A stretch of 41,559 bases of DNA from Micromonospora sp. KC606 (GTDB lineage: Bacteria > Actinomycetota > Actinomycetes > Mycobacteriales > Micromonosporaceae): NCBI RefSeq assembly GCF_004348675.1, contig NZ_SMKN01000029.1, positions 1 to 41,559 on the forward strand, in the 5' to 3' direction. The position numbers were made by a program, and so were the translations under genes. The notes beneath the pieces are model-generated. The model was not told the origin of the DNA, made no database searches, and saw only the letters and a program-made list of their open reading frames with translations. Shown here in pieces: positions 26,704-37,262 of this stretch (within the stretch, counting starts at the first letter, position 1; each line of letters opens with the position of its first letter).

Positions 26704-27783
26704 GTGGTCGGGGAGGCGAAGGTGGCGCGCGTCAGGCTCGTCGATGTGGCGGTTCGAGTTGGAGTGAGCCCGAAGACGGTTTCGAATGTCGTCCACGGCA
26801 CGGGGATGGTCAGTGACCAGGTGCGGCGCCGCGTGCAGGCGGCCATCGACGAACTCGGCTACCAGCCCAACCTCGCCGCCCGGCAACTTCGCAACGGACG
26901 CAGCGGCCTGGTCGCGTTGGCCATGCCCGATCTGCGTGAGCCCTACTTCGCCGAGTTCGCGTCGGCCTTCTTTCGTGCGGCGGAGGAGCGCTCACTCAAC
27001 GTGATCGTCAGCCAGACGCAAGGGCGCCGCGATGTGGAGGCTGCCCTCTGCGAAGGGGTGGGCCTGCCGGCATTGGAGGGCCTCGTGCTTAGCCCTCTCG
27101 CCCTTACCGGCAAGGATCTGGGAAAACGCCGCAGCGCCGTTCCCCTGGTCCTCATCGGTGAGCACGGTCAGGCGCTGGCCACCCCGAACGTGCCGCACGT
27201 GGGGGTGGACAACGTCGCCGCCGCAGCGGCAGCAACCGAGCACCTCCTGCGAGACGGTCGCCGTCGGATCGCCGTGATCGGTGTGCAAGAGGAAGGCTCG
27301 ACAGCCACCTCCACCCTACGGTTCGAGGGCTATCGTCGCGCGCTCGCGGCCGCCGGCGTTCAGTTCGAGCCGGCGCTAGTCGGGACAGTCCGGCATTTCA
27401 ACCGGGCGGAAGGGTCCGAGGCGGCCGCGCTTCTGTTGACCTCCGGAGCGGAGTTCGACGGCCTCTTCTGCTTCAACGACACTTTGGCTTTCGGGGCGGT
27501 CTACACCTTGGCCACCCATGGGATCCGTGTTCCGGATCAGGTGCGCGTGGTCGGCTTCGACGCCATCGAGGAAGGTCGTTTCTCGGTGCCACCGCTCGCG
27601 TCGGTCTGCACGAACCTCCACCTCACGTCCGAATCTGTCTTGGACATCATCACCGGCGCCGACCCGAACCGAGGCGGACGTCAGCAGATCCCATTCGCTG
27701 TGGTCGACCACAATGGCAGCGGTGCTGTCAGGGGTCCGGTAAGGAAGATCTTTGCCGCGGTCGGGGAAGTCGGAACGGGCTAA
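26704..27783 (+). CDS. LacI family transcriptional regulator
   Basis: 359 residues. The N-terminal helix-turn-helix and hinge are classic: RLVDVAVRVGVSPKTVSNVVHG, then RRRVQAAIDELGYQPNLAARQLRNGRSG. The periplasmic-binding-protein-like sugar domain follows, with VGVDNVAAAAAATEHLLRDGRRRIAVIG and FCFNDTLAFGAVYTLATHGIRVPDQVRVVGFD. It should repress the divergent sugar operon through the TTCAACGTTGAA palindromes and release on binding the imported sugar. GTG at 26704 has GAGGGG upstream; GTG at 26722, with GGGGAGG close by, would also fit. The last ~20 residues do not end in the usual VVRES-type strand, so the C-terminus may be slightly altered. Confidence 0.93.
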   Translation: MVGEAKVARVRLVDVAVRVGVSPKTVSNVVHGTGMVSDQVRRRVQAAIDELGYQPNLAARQLRNGRSGLVALAMPDLREPYFAEFASAFFRAAEERSLNVIVSQTQGRRDVEAALCEGVGLPALEGLVLSPLALTGKDLGKRRSAVPLVLIGEHGQALATPNVPHVGVDNVAAAAAATEHLLRDGRRRIAVIGVQEEGSTATSTLRFEGYRRALAAAGVQFEPALVGTVRHFNRAEGSEAAALLLTSGAEFDGLFCFNDTLAFGAVYTLATHGIRVPDQVRVVGFDAIEEGRFSVPPLASVCTNLHLTSESVLDIITGADPNRGGRQQIPFAVVDHNGSGAVRGPVRKIFAAVGEVGTG

Positions 27784-28044
27784 CTTCACCCAGCGGACGA
27801 GTGTGCGCGTGATGTGCCGCGGCGAGCAGGAGGCTTCCTGGAGGGCCGGGATAGGGACCAGATTCGCAGCTCGACCGGCTGCTGGAGGGTCAGGGCCCAC
27901 GTCGTGTCGGTCACGTTCCGGAAGGGCTGGACCCGCGTACCACATCGGACAAGTGATCAGGCGGTTGTCCACAGGGCCCTCGGCTGTCCTCAAAGGCTCA
28001 CCGCTGGCAGGTGCCAGCGACCGTCAGCGGCCTAGCCTCACGCT
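27784..28044. other. Gene-free right junction of the sugar island
   Basis: 261 bases without a credible gene. It contains TTGTCCACA (27965-27973), which matches the actinomycete DnaA-box form, and a palindrome and -10 box belonging to comEA. No terminator for the LacI gene was found. Confidence 0.45.
28002..28019. promoter_or_regulatory. Palindrome in the comEA promoter
   Basis: CGCTGGCA-GG-TGCCAGCG, perfect 8-bp arms, 13 bases upstream of the TAGCCT -10 box and so over the -35 region. A candidate operator for comEA-comEC-holA. Confidence 0.45.
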
Positions 28045-28962
28045 GTGTCGGATGACGAGGAGACGATGGTGCGGCGGCGGCTGCGCCGGCTGGTGGCAGA
28101 AGGTTCAGACGAGCCGTCCGGGCCGCGGTCATTGTCGGCGTCCCGGCCGGCTGGTGGCCGGGACGCCTGGGCGAGCGGAACTGAAGCGGCGGACACCTCC
28201 CATGTCGGACCGGTCCCACCCGCGGCGTGGCACGCCGTCGAGGTTGATGCCGATGCGACCGAAGCGGCGGCCGGCAGGGCGGAGGCAACAACCCCGCCCG
28301 CCTCCAGGCTGCCCGGGCCCGGCGCGTTCGATCCGGGCCGTCGGGGCGTACGGGCGCTGGCCGTTGTCTCCGTGGTGGTGGTGTTCGGCGCGGGCCTCTG
28401 GGCCTGGCGGTCCCGGCCGGAGGCCGAGCCGGTTCGGCCGTCGGCCCCGGCCGTGCCCGAAGCATCGGTTCTGGCCGGGGCGTCCGTCGCGCCCGAGGCA
28501 GCCGCCAGCCTTACCGGTGAGCTGGTCGTCGCGGTCGCCGGCAAGGTCCGTCGTCCGGGCCTGGTCCGGGTGCCGGCCGGCGCGCGGGTGGCCGACGCGG
28601 TGCAGGCGGCCGGCGGTGCGCTGCCCGGCGTGGACGTCGCCCTGCTCAATCCGGCCCGCAAGGTCTCCGACGGAGAGCTGATCCTGGTCGGCGTCGCAGC
28701 ACCCCCGGGTGTCACCATGCCCGCCGCGCCCGGTGCCCCGCCGGCCGCCGGCGCTGCTCCCGGCCCCGGCGAACGGCTCAACCTGAACACCGCCACTCTG
28801 GCCCAGCTCGACGCGCTGCCCGGGGTGGGCCCGGTGCTCGCGCAGCGCATCCTGACCCACCGCGACCAGCACGGCGGCTTCCGATCGGTGGGTGACCTGC
28901 GCCGGGTCGACGGAATCGGCGACGCCCGGTACGAGCAACTCAAGGATCTGGTGACGGTGTGA
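28045..28962 (+). CDS. comEA: ComEA family DNA-binding competence protein
   Basis: 305 residues. A cytoplasmic N-terminal arm of ~105 residues is low complexity; one membrane helix follows (RALAVVSVVVVFGAGLWAW). Outside are an SLBB domain (LVVAVAGKVRRPGLVRVPAGARVADAV) and a C-terminal helix-hairpin-helix pair (LNLNTATLAQLDALPGVGP and FRSVGDLRRVDGIGDARYEQLK) that binds double-stranded DNA. It is the DNA receptor in uptake, feeding ComEC. The GTG start lies 6 bases after TAGCCT (28033-28038), a leaderless arrangement. Its stop overlaps the comEC start (GTGA). Natural competence is not established in this group. Confidence 0.93.
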   Translation: MSDDEETMVRRRLRRLVAEGSDEPSGPRSLSASRPAGGRDAWASGTEAADTSHVGPVPPAAWHAVEVDADATEAAAGRAEATTPPASRLPGPGAFDPGRRGVRALAVVSVVVVFGAGLWAWRSRPEAEPVRPSAPAVPEASVLAGASVAPEAAASLTGELVVAVAGKVRRPGLVRVPAGARVADAVQAAGGALPGVDVALLNPARKVSDGELILVGVAAPPGVTMPAAPGAPPAAGAAPGPGERLNLNTATLAQLDALPGVGPVLAQRILTHRDQHGGFRSVGDLRRVDGIGDARYEQLKDLVTV

Positions 28963-31406
28963 CCGGGCTGGTCGCCGCCCCGGGCTCCGGCAGCCATCCG
29001 CCGCACGCGGCGGAAGTTGCCCCGTCTGGCCCGCACACCGCCGGCCGACTCCCGATCGACGTACCCGACCTGCGGCTGGCCGGGCTGGCGGTGGCGACCT
29101 GGCTGGCGGCCCTGGCCGCCCTGCATCTCACCGCGCCCCGGGCCGCCCTGCTCGCCGCCACCGCTGCCGGTCTCGCCGCGGGAGCCGCCGGGCACCTGCT
29201 CGGTCGGTTCGGCCGACCGACCGGGGCGGTCCGCCGGCACGGCTGGATCGCCGTCGCGGTGCTGCTCGGCGTCGTCTGCGGGGCCAGTGCCACGGCCGCC
29301 CGGCTGTCAGTCCGGGACGCCGCGCCACTGCGCGCGTTGGTCGACGAACGCGTTCGGGTCACCGCCGAGTTGGTCGTCCGCGACGACCCCCGCCCGATCC
29401 GGGGCGCCCCGGGGCGTCCGCCGACCCTGCTGGTCCCGGCCGAGCTGGTCCACCTCACCGGCTCCGAGGGCCAGCGGGTCGCCGCCCCGGTACGGGTGCT
29501 GCTGCTGGCGACCGACCCCGGCTGGCGGGGCCGGCTGCCGGGGCAGCGGCTCACCGCCGAGGGGCGACTGACCGCGCCGCGCGGCGGGGACCTCTCCGCC
29601 GCCGTGCTCATCGTGGCCGGCCCGCCCGTGCCACACGGGCGGCCACCGTGGCTCCAGCGCGCCGCCGGTACGCTGCGCGCCGGTCTGCAACGGGCCTGCG
29701 CCCCGCTCCCGGACGAGCAGGGCGGTCTGCTGCCCGGCCTGGTCGTGGGGGACACCAGTGCGCTGCCGGCCGGGGTGGAGGAGGACTTCCGGGCCACCGG
29801 CATGACCCACCTCAACGCGGTCTCCGGATCCAACGTGGCCATCGTGGTCGGTGCGGTGCTGCTGCTCGCCCGCTGGGCCCGGGCCGGTCCCAGGGCGGGA
29901 GCCGTGCTCTGCGGGCTGGCCCTGGTCGGGTTCGTCGTGCTGGTGCGCCCGTCGCCGAGTGTGGTCCGGGCGGCCACCATGGGCGCGATCGGGTTGGCCG
30001 CGCTCGCCGCCGGCCGTCCCCGTGCCGCGCTGCCCGCCCTGAGTGCCGCGGTGGCCGTCCTGGTGTTGCTCGATCCGGAGCTGGCCGGGGACGCCGGCTT
30101 CGCGCTCTCCGTCCTGGCCACGGCGGGGTTGCTGCTGATCGCCCCGGGATGGCGGGACGTGCTGCGACGGCGCGGCGTGCCGGCGGGGCTGGCCGAGGCG
30201 TTGGCCGTTCCGGCGGCGGCGCAGCTCGCCTGCGGGCCGGTGGTGGCCGGGATCTCCGGGACGGTCAGCATGGTCGCGGTGCCGGCGAACCTGCTGGCGG
30301 TGCCGGCCATCGCGCCGGCCACGGTGCTCGGGGTGCTGGCCGCCGCCGTCTCGCCGTGCTGGCCGGCCGCCGCCGAGTTCGTGGCCTGGCTGGCGAGCTG
30401 GCCGGCCTGGTGGCTGGTGACGGTGGCCAGGGTGGGCGCCCGGATGCCGGCCGGCACCCTGCCCTGGCCCGGCGGGGTCGCGGGGGCGCTGCTGCTGGCC
30501 GCGCTGACCGTGGCGCTGCTGCTGGCCACCCGGCGTCCGGTGGTCCGGCGGCTGGTGGCGGTCTGCGCCGTCGCGGCGATGCTGGGCGCCCTGCCGGTGC
30601 GCATCCTGGCCGGAGGCTGGCCGCCAGCGGGCTGGGTGCTGGTCGGCTGCGCGGTGGGCCAGGGGGACGCGTTGGTGCTGCCGGTGGCGGCCGGGCGGGC
30701 CGTGGTGGTCGACGCCGGCCCGGAGCCGGCGGCGGTGGACGGCTGCCTGCGCCGGTTGGGCGTGCGGGAGGTGCCGCTGCTGGTGGTGAGCCACTTCCAC
30801 GCCGACCACGTGGGTGGCGTGGCCGGGGTGCTGCGGGGCCGCAAGCTGGGCGGGCTGGTGACGCCTGCGCTCGCCGAGCCGGCGGCCGGGCGGGATCTGG
30901 TCACCGCAGCGTCGGCCGGGGCCGTGGCGCCGCAGGCCGCGTCGGCCGGCTGGTCCTACCGGGCGGGTGCGGTGGAGTTGACGGTGCTTGGTCCGCCGTA
31001 CCCGATGCGCGGCACCCGATCCGACCCGAACAACAACTCCCTGGTGCTCCGGGCGACCGTCGGCGGGGTGCGGGTCCTGCTTGCCGGGGATGCCGAAACC
31101 GAGGAGCAGCGCGCCATGCTGGACCGCCTTCCACCCGGGGCGCTGCGGGCCGAGGTGCTGAAGGTGGCCCACCACGGCAGCGCCTACCAGGATCCGGCGT
31201 TCCTGGACGCGGTCCGGCCGGCGGTCGCGGTGGTGCCGGTGGGCACGGGCAACGACTACGGCCACCCCAGCCCCTCCATCCTGGCGCGGCTGGGCCGGGG
31301 CGGGGCCCGGGTGCTGCGTACGGACACCGACGGGGACGTGGCGGTGGTGACCGGGCGGCACGGCTTGGCGGTGGTGGTGCGGGGGCAGCAGCCGGGTGGG
31401 CGCTGA
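28959..31406 (+). CDS. comEC: ComEC/Rec2 family DNA-uptake channel protein
   Basis: 815 residues, full length for the family. The N-terminus has hydrophobic helices and a DUF4131-like external domain (about 100-220). The competence domain carries TGMTHLNAVSGSNVAIVVGA, followed by about eight membrane helices. The C-terminal metallo-beta-lactamase domain has SHFHADHVGGVAG and the later VAHHGSAYQDP, a predicted nuclease that degrades the non-imported strand. GTG start overlapping comEA's TGA. No frameshift or stop is seen, so the gene looks functional. Confidence 0.95.
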   Translation: MTGLVAAPGSGSHPPHAAEVAPSGPHTAGRLPIDVPDLRLAGLAVATWLAALAALHLTAPRAALLAATAAGLAAGAAGHLLGRFGRPTGAVRRHGWIAVAVLLGVVCGASATAARLSVRDAAPLRALVDERVRVTAELVVRDDPRPIRGAPGRPPTLLVPAELVHLTGSEGQRVAAPVRVLLLATDPGWRGRLPGQRLTAEGRLTAPRGGDLSAAVLIVAGPPVPHGRPPWLQRAAGTLRAGLQRACAPLPDEQGGLLPGLVVGDTSALPAGVEEDFRATGMTHLNAVSGSNVAIVVGAVLLLARWARAGPRAGAVLCGLALVGFVVLVRPSPSVVRAATMGAIGLAALAAGRPRAALPALSAAVAVLVLLDPELAGDAGFALSVLATAGLLLIAPGWRDVLRRRGVPAGLAEALAVPAAAQLACGPVVAGISGTVSMVAVPANLLAVPAIAPATVLGVLAAAVSPCWPAAAEFVAWLASWPAWWLVTVARVGARMPAGTLPWPGGVAGALLLAALTVALLLATRRPVVRRLVAVCAVAAMLGALPVRILAGGWPPAGWVLVGCAVGQGDALVLPVAAGRAVVVDAGPEPAAVDGCLRRLGVREVPLLVVSHFHADHVGGVAGVLRGRKLGGLVTPALAEPAAGRDLVTAASAGAVAPQAASAGWSYRAGAVELTVLGPPYPMRGTRSDPNNNSLVLRATVGGVRVLLAGDAETEEQRAMLDRLPPGALRAEVLKVAHHGSAYQDPAFLDAVRPAVAVVPVGTGNDYGHPSPSILARLGRGGARVLRTDTDGDVAVVTGRHGLAVVVRGQQPGGR

Positions 31407-31584
31407 CCGCACGCTGACCGTCGGCCGCACCGGTCCGATGGGCGCCCTCAGGGATTGAGGCAGATTGGCGGTTTAGATCAGATAATGATGGCAAATGCCT
31501 GGATTTGCGCTGTCTGCGGGGCGTGCCGTCAGCGCTGCCGATGAGCAGGCACGATCGCGTGTGGGGCGTGCCAAGATGGGCGAC

Positions 31585-32556
31585 GTGACCGCCGCCGGCC
31601 CTCCTCCCATTCTCCTCGTTCTCGGCGACGAGGAGCTGCTCGCCACGCGAGCGGTGACCGAAGCCGTGGCGCGGGCCCGCAGCGTCGGCCCCGACGTGGA
31701 CGTCCGGGAGTACCAGGCCGGAGCGCTGACCCCCGGCGAGGTCGCCGAGATGCTCAGCCCTTCGCTCTTCGGTGGTCGCCGGCTGCTCGTGCTTCGGGCC
31801 GGCCAGGACGCCCGCAAGGATCTGGTCGCCGAGCTGCTGGGGTACGCGAAGAACCCCGACCCGGACGTGCAACTGGTGGTCCTGCACCTGGGCGGGGCGA
31901 AGGGCAAGGCGTTCGCCGACGGGCTGAAGGCGGCCGGGGCCACGGTGGTGCCCGCGGCGAAGCTCAAGGGCCACCGCGAGCGGGTCACCTTCGTCCGTGA
32001 CGAGATCCGTCGGGGCGGTGGCACCTGCACCGAGGACGCGGCCGAGGCGTTGATCGCGGCTGTCGGCGCCGACCTGCGCGAGCTGGCCGCCGCCTGCTCC
32101 CAGCTGCTCGCCGACACCGACCGGCGGATTGGCGCGGACACCGTCGCCCGGTACTACAAGGGTCGGGTGGAGGTGACCGGCTTCACCGTGGCCGACGCGA
32201 CGATGATCGGGGACGTCCCGGCGGCGCTGGAGGCGTTGCGCTGGGCGCTGCACGTCGGGGTCGACCCGGTGCCGATCGCCGATGCCCTCGCCGACGGGGT
32301 CCGCACCGTGGCCCGGGTGGCCGCCGCCGGACGGGGCGATCCGTACCAGCTCGCCAGCAGTCTCGGCATGCCTCCCTGGAAGATCAAGAACGCTCAGCAG
32401 CGGGCCCGGGGCTGGACGCCGGAGGGCCTGGTCGAGGCGATGCGGGCCGCCGCGGAGTGCAACGCGGCGGTCAAGGGTGGCGCGGACGACCGGGCGTACG
32501 CCCTGGAGAAGGCGGTCTTCTCGGTCGCGGCCGCCCGGCGGGGCGGGGCCCGGTGA
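31585..32556 (+). CDS. holA: DNA polymerase III subunit delta
   Basis: 323 residues. The clamp-loader wrench subunit that opens the beta clamp. The N-terminal segment LLVLGDEELLATRAVTEAVARAR matches the family, as do DVREYQAGALTPGEVAEMLSPSLFGGRRLLVLR and the C-terminal ALRWALHVGVDPVPIADALADGVRTVARV. Start choice: GTG at 31585 lies 7 bases after CAAGAT (31572-31577), the window's leaderless pattern. An ATG at 31576 overlaps that box and one at 31495 adds non-family sequence. The TGA overlaps the next gene's GTG. Confidence 0.95.
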   Translation: MTAAGPPPILLVLGDEELLATRAVTEAVARARSVGPDVDVREYQAGALTPGEVAEMLSPSLFGGRRLLVLRAGQDARKDLVAELLGYAKNPDPDVQLVVLHLGGAKGKAFADGLKAAGATVVPAAKLKGHRERVTFVRDEIRRGGGTCTEDAAEALIAAVGADLRELAAACSQLLADTDRRIGADTVARYYKGRVEVTGFTVADATMIGDVPAALEALRWALHVGVDPVPIADALADGVRTVARVAAAGRGDPYQLASSLGMPPWKIKNAQQRARGWTPEGLVEAMRAAAECNAAVKGGADDRAYALEKAVFSVAAARRGGAR

Positions 32557-33125
32557 CCGGCCCCACCCGGACGGCGTGGCGCACCGTGCCGACCGAGGCG
32601 GAGCGGTACCGACCGCTCTACGCCCGGGCGCTCGGACTGCGCTTCGTCAATCCGGGTGGGGTGCTCTGCTTCGTCTTCTTCGAAGGTGCCGTGGCGCTCG
32701 CCGTACTGCTTGCCCTGGCCGAGTTGGTGAGCTGGTGGGCCGTGCCGGCGCTGCCCCTCGCGGTGGCGATGATGGTCAAGCTCAACGACGTGGTGGCCGA
32801 GCGGGTGGTCCGCTCGGCGGCGCTGGTGCCGGAACAGGAACGGGACCGGTTCCGCCGGCAGGTGGAGCCGGTGGTCGGGCGGGCCCGGGTGCCCCGGACG
32901 GTGGCCGGCGTCGTGGTCGCCGAGACACTCCCCGGCCTGTCGTGGAAGTCGCCGGACACGATTCGGTACCCGTTCGCCGTGGGCCAGCAGCCGTCGGGGG
33001 TGGCGCAGGCCCGGCCGAGGCCCGTGTGGCCCGGGTCGGGGCGGCCCGTGCCGGGGGCGGCCCCGGGCTCAGCAGGTTTGGCGCGCGGATCGACCGATCG
33101 CTCCACTGACCCGCATCGCCGCTGA
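32553..33125 (+). CDS. Small membrane protein of unknown function
   Basis: 190 residues. Two membrane segments occupy roughly 30-70 (GGVLCFVFFEGAVALAVLLALAELVSWWAVPALPLAVAMMV), followed by a polar Arg/Glu-rich region (RVVRSAALVPEQERDRFRRQVEP) and a Pro/Gly-rich disordered tail. The GTG start overlaps the holA stop (GTGA), indicating coupling and the same transcript. I do not recognise a named family. Its tail ends about 190 bases before the rpsT stop on the other strand. Confidence 0.75.
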   Translation: MTGPTRTAWRTVPTEAERYRPLYARALGLRFVNPGGVLCFVFFEGAVALAVLLALAELVSWWAVPALPLAVAMMVKLNDVVAERVVRSAALVPEQERDRFRRQVEPVVGRARVPRTVAGVVVAETLPGLSWKSPDTIRYPFAVGQQPSGVAQARPRPVWPGSGRPVPGAAPGSAGLARGSTDRSTDPHRR

Positions 33126-33263
33126 CCCGGCCGAATCCGACCTGGGGCCGATTCCAAGATCGTCGCGGTCTGCGGCGAAACGCGGTGGGCACGCCGCCGG
33201 AGAACCTGACATGCCGCAAACGAAAGCCGATTAACGCGCGCCAGGGGGCGGCGACGCAAACAG

Positions 33264-33296
33264 CCGGAAGCCCCGGGCAGCGCCCGGGGCTTCCGG
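33264..33296 (-). terminator. rpsT terminator
   Basis: 15-bp perfect stem CCGGAAGCCCCGGGC / GCCCGGGGCTTCCGG around AGC. On the minus strand it is followed by CTGTTTG and starts 20 bases after the rpsT stop. The strongest hairpin in this part. Confidence 0.8.
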
Positions 33297-33316
33297 TCAG
33301 GTCTGAGGCCGCTCGG

Positions 33317-33583
33317 TCAGACCGAGAGCGAGTCGACGCGCTTGGCGATCGCCGATTTCCGGTTCGCCGCCTGGTTGGCGTGGATGACACCCTTGCTGGC
33401 AGCCTTGTCCAGCTTGCGGGTGGCCTCACGCATGAGGACGGCGGCCTTCTCTGCGTCGCCGGCCTCCGCAGCCTCGTGGAACTTTCGGATGGCGGTCTTC
33501 AGCGACGACTTGACCGACTTGTTACGCAGCCGGCGCTTCTCGTTCTGCCGGTTGCGCTTGATCTGGGACTTGATGTTCGCCAC
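33317..33583 (-). CDS. rpsT: 30S ribosomal protein S20
   Basis: 88 residues, basic, starting [30 protein letters not shown], the S20 signature, with [14 protein letters not shown] near the C-terminus. It is a primary binder of 16S rRNA. The GTG start at 33581-33583 is conventional for this group. It has its own promoter (33662-33690) and terminator and stands opposite to its neighbours between holA and lepA, the usual actinomycete position. Confidence 0.98.
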   Translation of the reverse strand: MANIKSQIKRNRQNEKRRLRNKSVKSSLKTAIRKFHEAAEAGDAEKAAVLMREATRKLDKAASKGVIHANQAANRKSAIAKRVDSLSV

Positions 33584-33661
33584 GCGACAGCCTCGTCTTG
33601 ATAGCTCGGTTTGGTCTGCTTGTGCGCGCGACGAGCATGGCTCATCGCTGCGCGAAGAGCC

Positions 33662-33690
33662 AGGTTACCAGGTCGGCCGGGACGAGCCAA
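33662..33690 (-). promoter_or_regulatory. rpsT promoter
   Basis: On the minus strand TTGGCT (33685-33690), a 17-base spacer and TAACCT (33662-33667), giving an RNA start near 33655 and a leader of about 70 bases. Confidence 0.65.
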
Positions 33691-33797
33691 AACCACACAT
33701 GCATGACCCTGCCGGAGGTGCTGCCGTCACCCGTGACCCGCGTGCTGCTCCCGCTGCCCGGTCGGGCCGGGAGTGGGGTCTGGGAGACTGCCGGGCC

Positions 33798-34334
33798 ATG
33801 AGGACCGACGACTTCTGGCAGCTGATCGACCGGGCGCGGGCGGGCGCTGGGACAGAGCCCGACGCGGTCGCCGCCCGCGCGGTCGCGCTGCTCGCCGAGC
33901 GCGACCCGGAGGAGATCGTCGGGTACGCCCACCACCAGCGGCGGGTGCTGGCCGCCTCGCACAAGGTCGACCTGTGGGGCGCCGCGTACCTGATCAACGG
34001 GGGCGTCTCCGACGACGGCTTCGAGCACTTCCGGGGTTGGCTGATGACCCAGGGGCGGGTGGCCTTCGCCCGGGCGGTCGCCGACCCCGACTCGCTCGCG
34101 GAGCTGCCCCGGGTTCGGGCCGCCGCGCTGAGCGGCGAGGAGTTCGCCTGCGAGAAGATGCTGGCGGTGCCCTGGGCGGCGTACCGAAAGGCGACCGCGG
34201 CCGAGCTGCCGGCGGGCCGCGACCCGGTCGCGGTGCCGGACCTCAACGACTTCTGGGACTTCGACGACGAGGACGAGGCCCGGCGCCGGCTACCCCGACT
34301 GGCCGCCCTCTTCGTCGAGCCGCCGGCGGAGTGA
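33798..34334 (+). CDS. DUF4240 domain protein
   Basis: 178 residues. It begins MRTDDFWQLIDRARAGAG, the DUF4240 motif, with VDLWGAAYLINGGVSDDGFEHFRGWLMTQGR and YRKATAAELP...DLNDFWDFDDEDEARRRLPRL as the other conserved parts. The acidic C-terminus is typical. Role unknown; these are single-domain cytoplasmic proteins often linked with toxin/immunity or unknown loci, but nothing here supports either. ATG at 33798 is chosen over an upstream in-frame start that would run through rpsT's promoter. A GAGACT box 8 bases before the ATG may be its -10. Confidence 0.87.
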   Translation: MRTDDFWQLIDRARAGAGTEPDAVAARAVALLAERDPEEIVGYAHHQRRVLAASHKVDLWGAAYLINGGVSDDGFEHFRGWLMTQGRVAFARAVADPDSLAELPRVRAAALSGEEFACEKMLAVPWAAYRKATAAELPAGRDPVAVPDLNDFWDFDDEDEARRRLPRLAALFVEPPAE

Positions 34335-34606
34335 CCGAGCCCGGCAGAGGCGCCGAGCCCGGCGCAGGGTCGATCCGCCGGCGGGGGAGGACCGGCGGTG
34401 GCGCCCGGGTAGGCCAGCGGAGCCGCCCCGCCGCTCTGTCCCGGCGCCGAGTGCGGCGGGCGGGCGTGGGGCGGATGGCCGGTGTCGTCCGATCCGCTGC
34501 GCCGGCACCCCAGGAGTGATCGGACCGCGTCCGGAGCGACGTGGGAGCATAGAGGGGGCCGGCGGCGCGCCGGCCCGCTCACGTCAGCCGACCAGAACGG
34601 ACCGCT
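34335..34606. other. Upstream region of lepA
   Basis: 272 bases without a gene. A hairpin GGGCCGGCG / CGCCGGCCC (34556-34576) lies in the probable lepA leader, just after a CATAGA -10-like box (34548-34553). No other structure was seen. Confidence 0.45.
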
Positions 34607-36484
<1,878 letters not shown>

Positions 36485-36792
36485 CCGCCCAGCACGAGGA
36501 GTCACGGCCGGCGCTCCGCGAGGTGGGGCGCCGGCTGTTCTCCGGCTCCGCGCTCCCCGCTTCCGCCCGCCTTTCCCGGCTTCTCCGGGCGTTCCAGCGG
36601 TCCGTCCGTCGCTGCTCTCGCCGTATCGACCTGGGTTTCCACCGAATCCGGGCAACCGGCGGAGGTCGGCGGCATCGACGTCGGGCGAGGCCCGCGCCGC
36701 GCCCTCGGTTTGGGATTTCGGGCGGTCGGGAACTTAGCGGTCACGACAGGAACCACACACACCGTGTGACTCGATTCTCAAGGAGGGCGACC
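36485..36792. other. Gene-free stretch after lepA
   Basis: 308 bases without a coding frame of its own. It holds the lepA hairpin and a candidate stress-sigma promoter GTTT-N16-GGGAAC (about 36709-36734) upstream of the next gene. Confidence 0.4.
36507..36535 (+). terminator. Hairpin after lepA
   Basis: GCCGGCGC / GCGCCGGC, 8 bp with a 13-base loop, followed by TGTTCT, 22 bases past the lepA stop. Confidence 0.5.
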
Positions 36793-37080
36793 ATGGAGTT
36801 CACCGTTTGGGGCATCATCACGGCGCTCGTTGTTGGTCTCATCATCGGCGCTCTGGGCCGCCTGCTCGTGCCGGGCCGCCAGGACATGCCGATGTGGCTG
36901 CACATGCTGATCGGTGTCGGCGCGGCCCTGCTGGGTACGGTGCTGGCCCGGGCCATGGGCATCGCCACCGCGACCGCCGGCATCGACTGGGGTGAGCTGC
37001 TGGTGCAGGTCGTGCTGGCCGCCGTCGCCGTGGCCCTGGTGGCCGGGGTGGGTCGCCGACGCAGCGTCACCCACCGGTAA
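36793..37080 (+). CDS. GlsB/YeaQ/YmgE family stress-response membrane protein
   Basis: 95 residues, transglycosylase-associated family. Three membrane helices alternate with short loops: FTVWGIITALVVGLIIGALGRLLVPGRQ, the MLIGVGAALLGTVLARAMG segment, and LLVQVVLAAVAVALVAGVGRRR. The GRLLVPG turn after helix 1 is diagnostic. Such proteins accumulate under general stress. ATG at 36793 with a strong AAGGAGG 6 bases upstream. The longer in-frame reading from 36523 is intergenic shadow. It ends in its own terminator. Confidence 0.92.
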   Translation: MEFTVWGIITALVVGLIIGALGRLLVPGRQDMPMWLHMLIGVGAALLGTVLARAMGIATATAGIDWGELLVQVVLAAVAVALVAGVGRRRSVTHR

Positions 37081-37099
37081 GACCGCCGCAACACGCGTC

Positions 37100-37135
37100 G
37101 AACGGGCGTCCGACCTCCTGGTCGGGCGCCCGTTC
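37100..37135 (+). terminator. Terminator after the GlsB-type gene
   Basis: GAACGGGCG / CGCCCGTTC with inner CCGACC / GGTCGG and one mismatched base each side; 20 bases past the stop. Confidence 0.7.
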
Positions 37136-37262
37136 CGGGTCCGGCGGCGGTTGGCCGCCATCCTGCTCGCCGGCACGGGCGAGGGCTGGCCCCGACCGGC
37201 CCACCCGCCGCCAAGTCCCAAAGGGAGGCAGAATCACCCCCGCGCGTCGAACCGCGCGCGGC

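Noticed and set aside
28940..31430. Two long minus-strand frames opposite comEC
   Set aside because: Repetitive Arg/Gly/Pro/Thr translations typical of antisense high-G+C DNA. comEC is intact on the plus strand.
31495..31584. Longer holA start at ATG 31495
   Set aside because: It adds 30 residues unlike the family and would place the start before the -10-like box at 31572.
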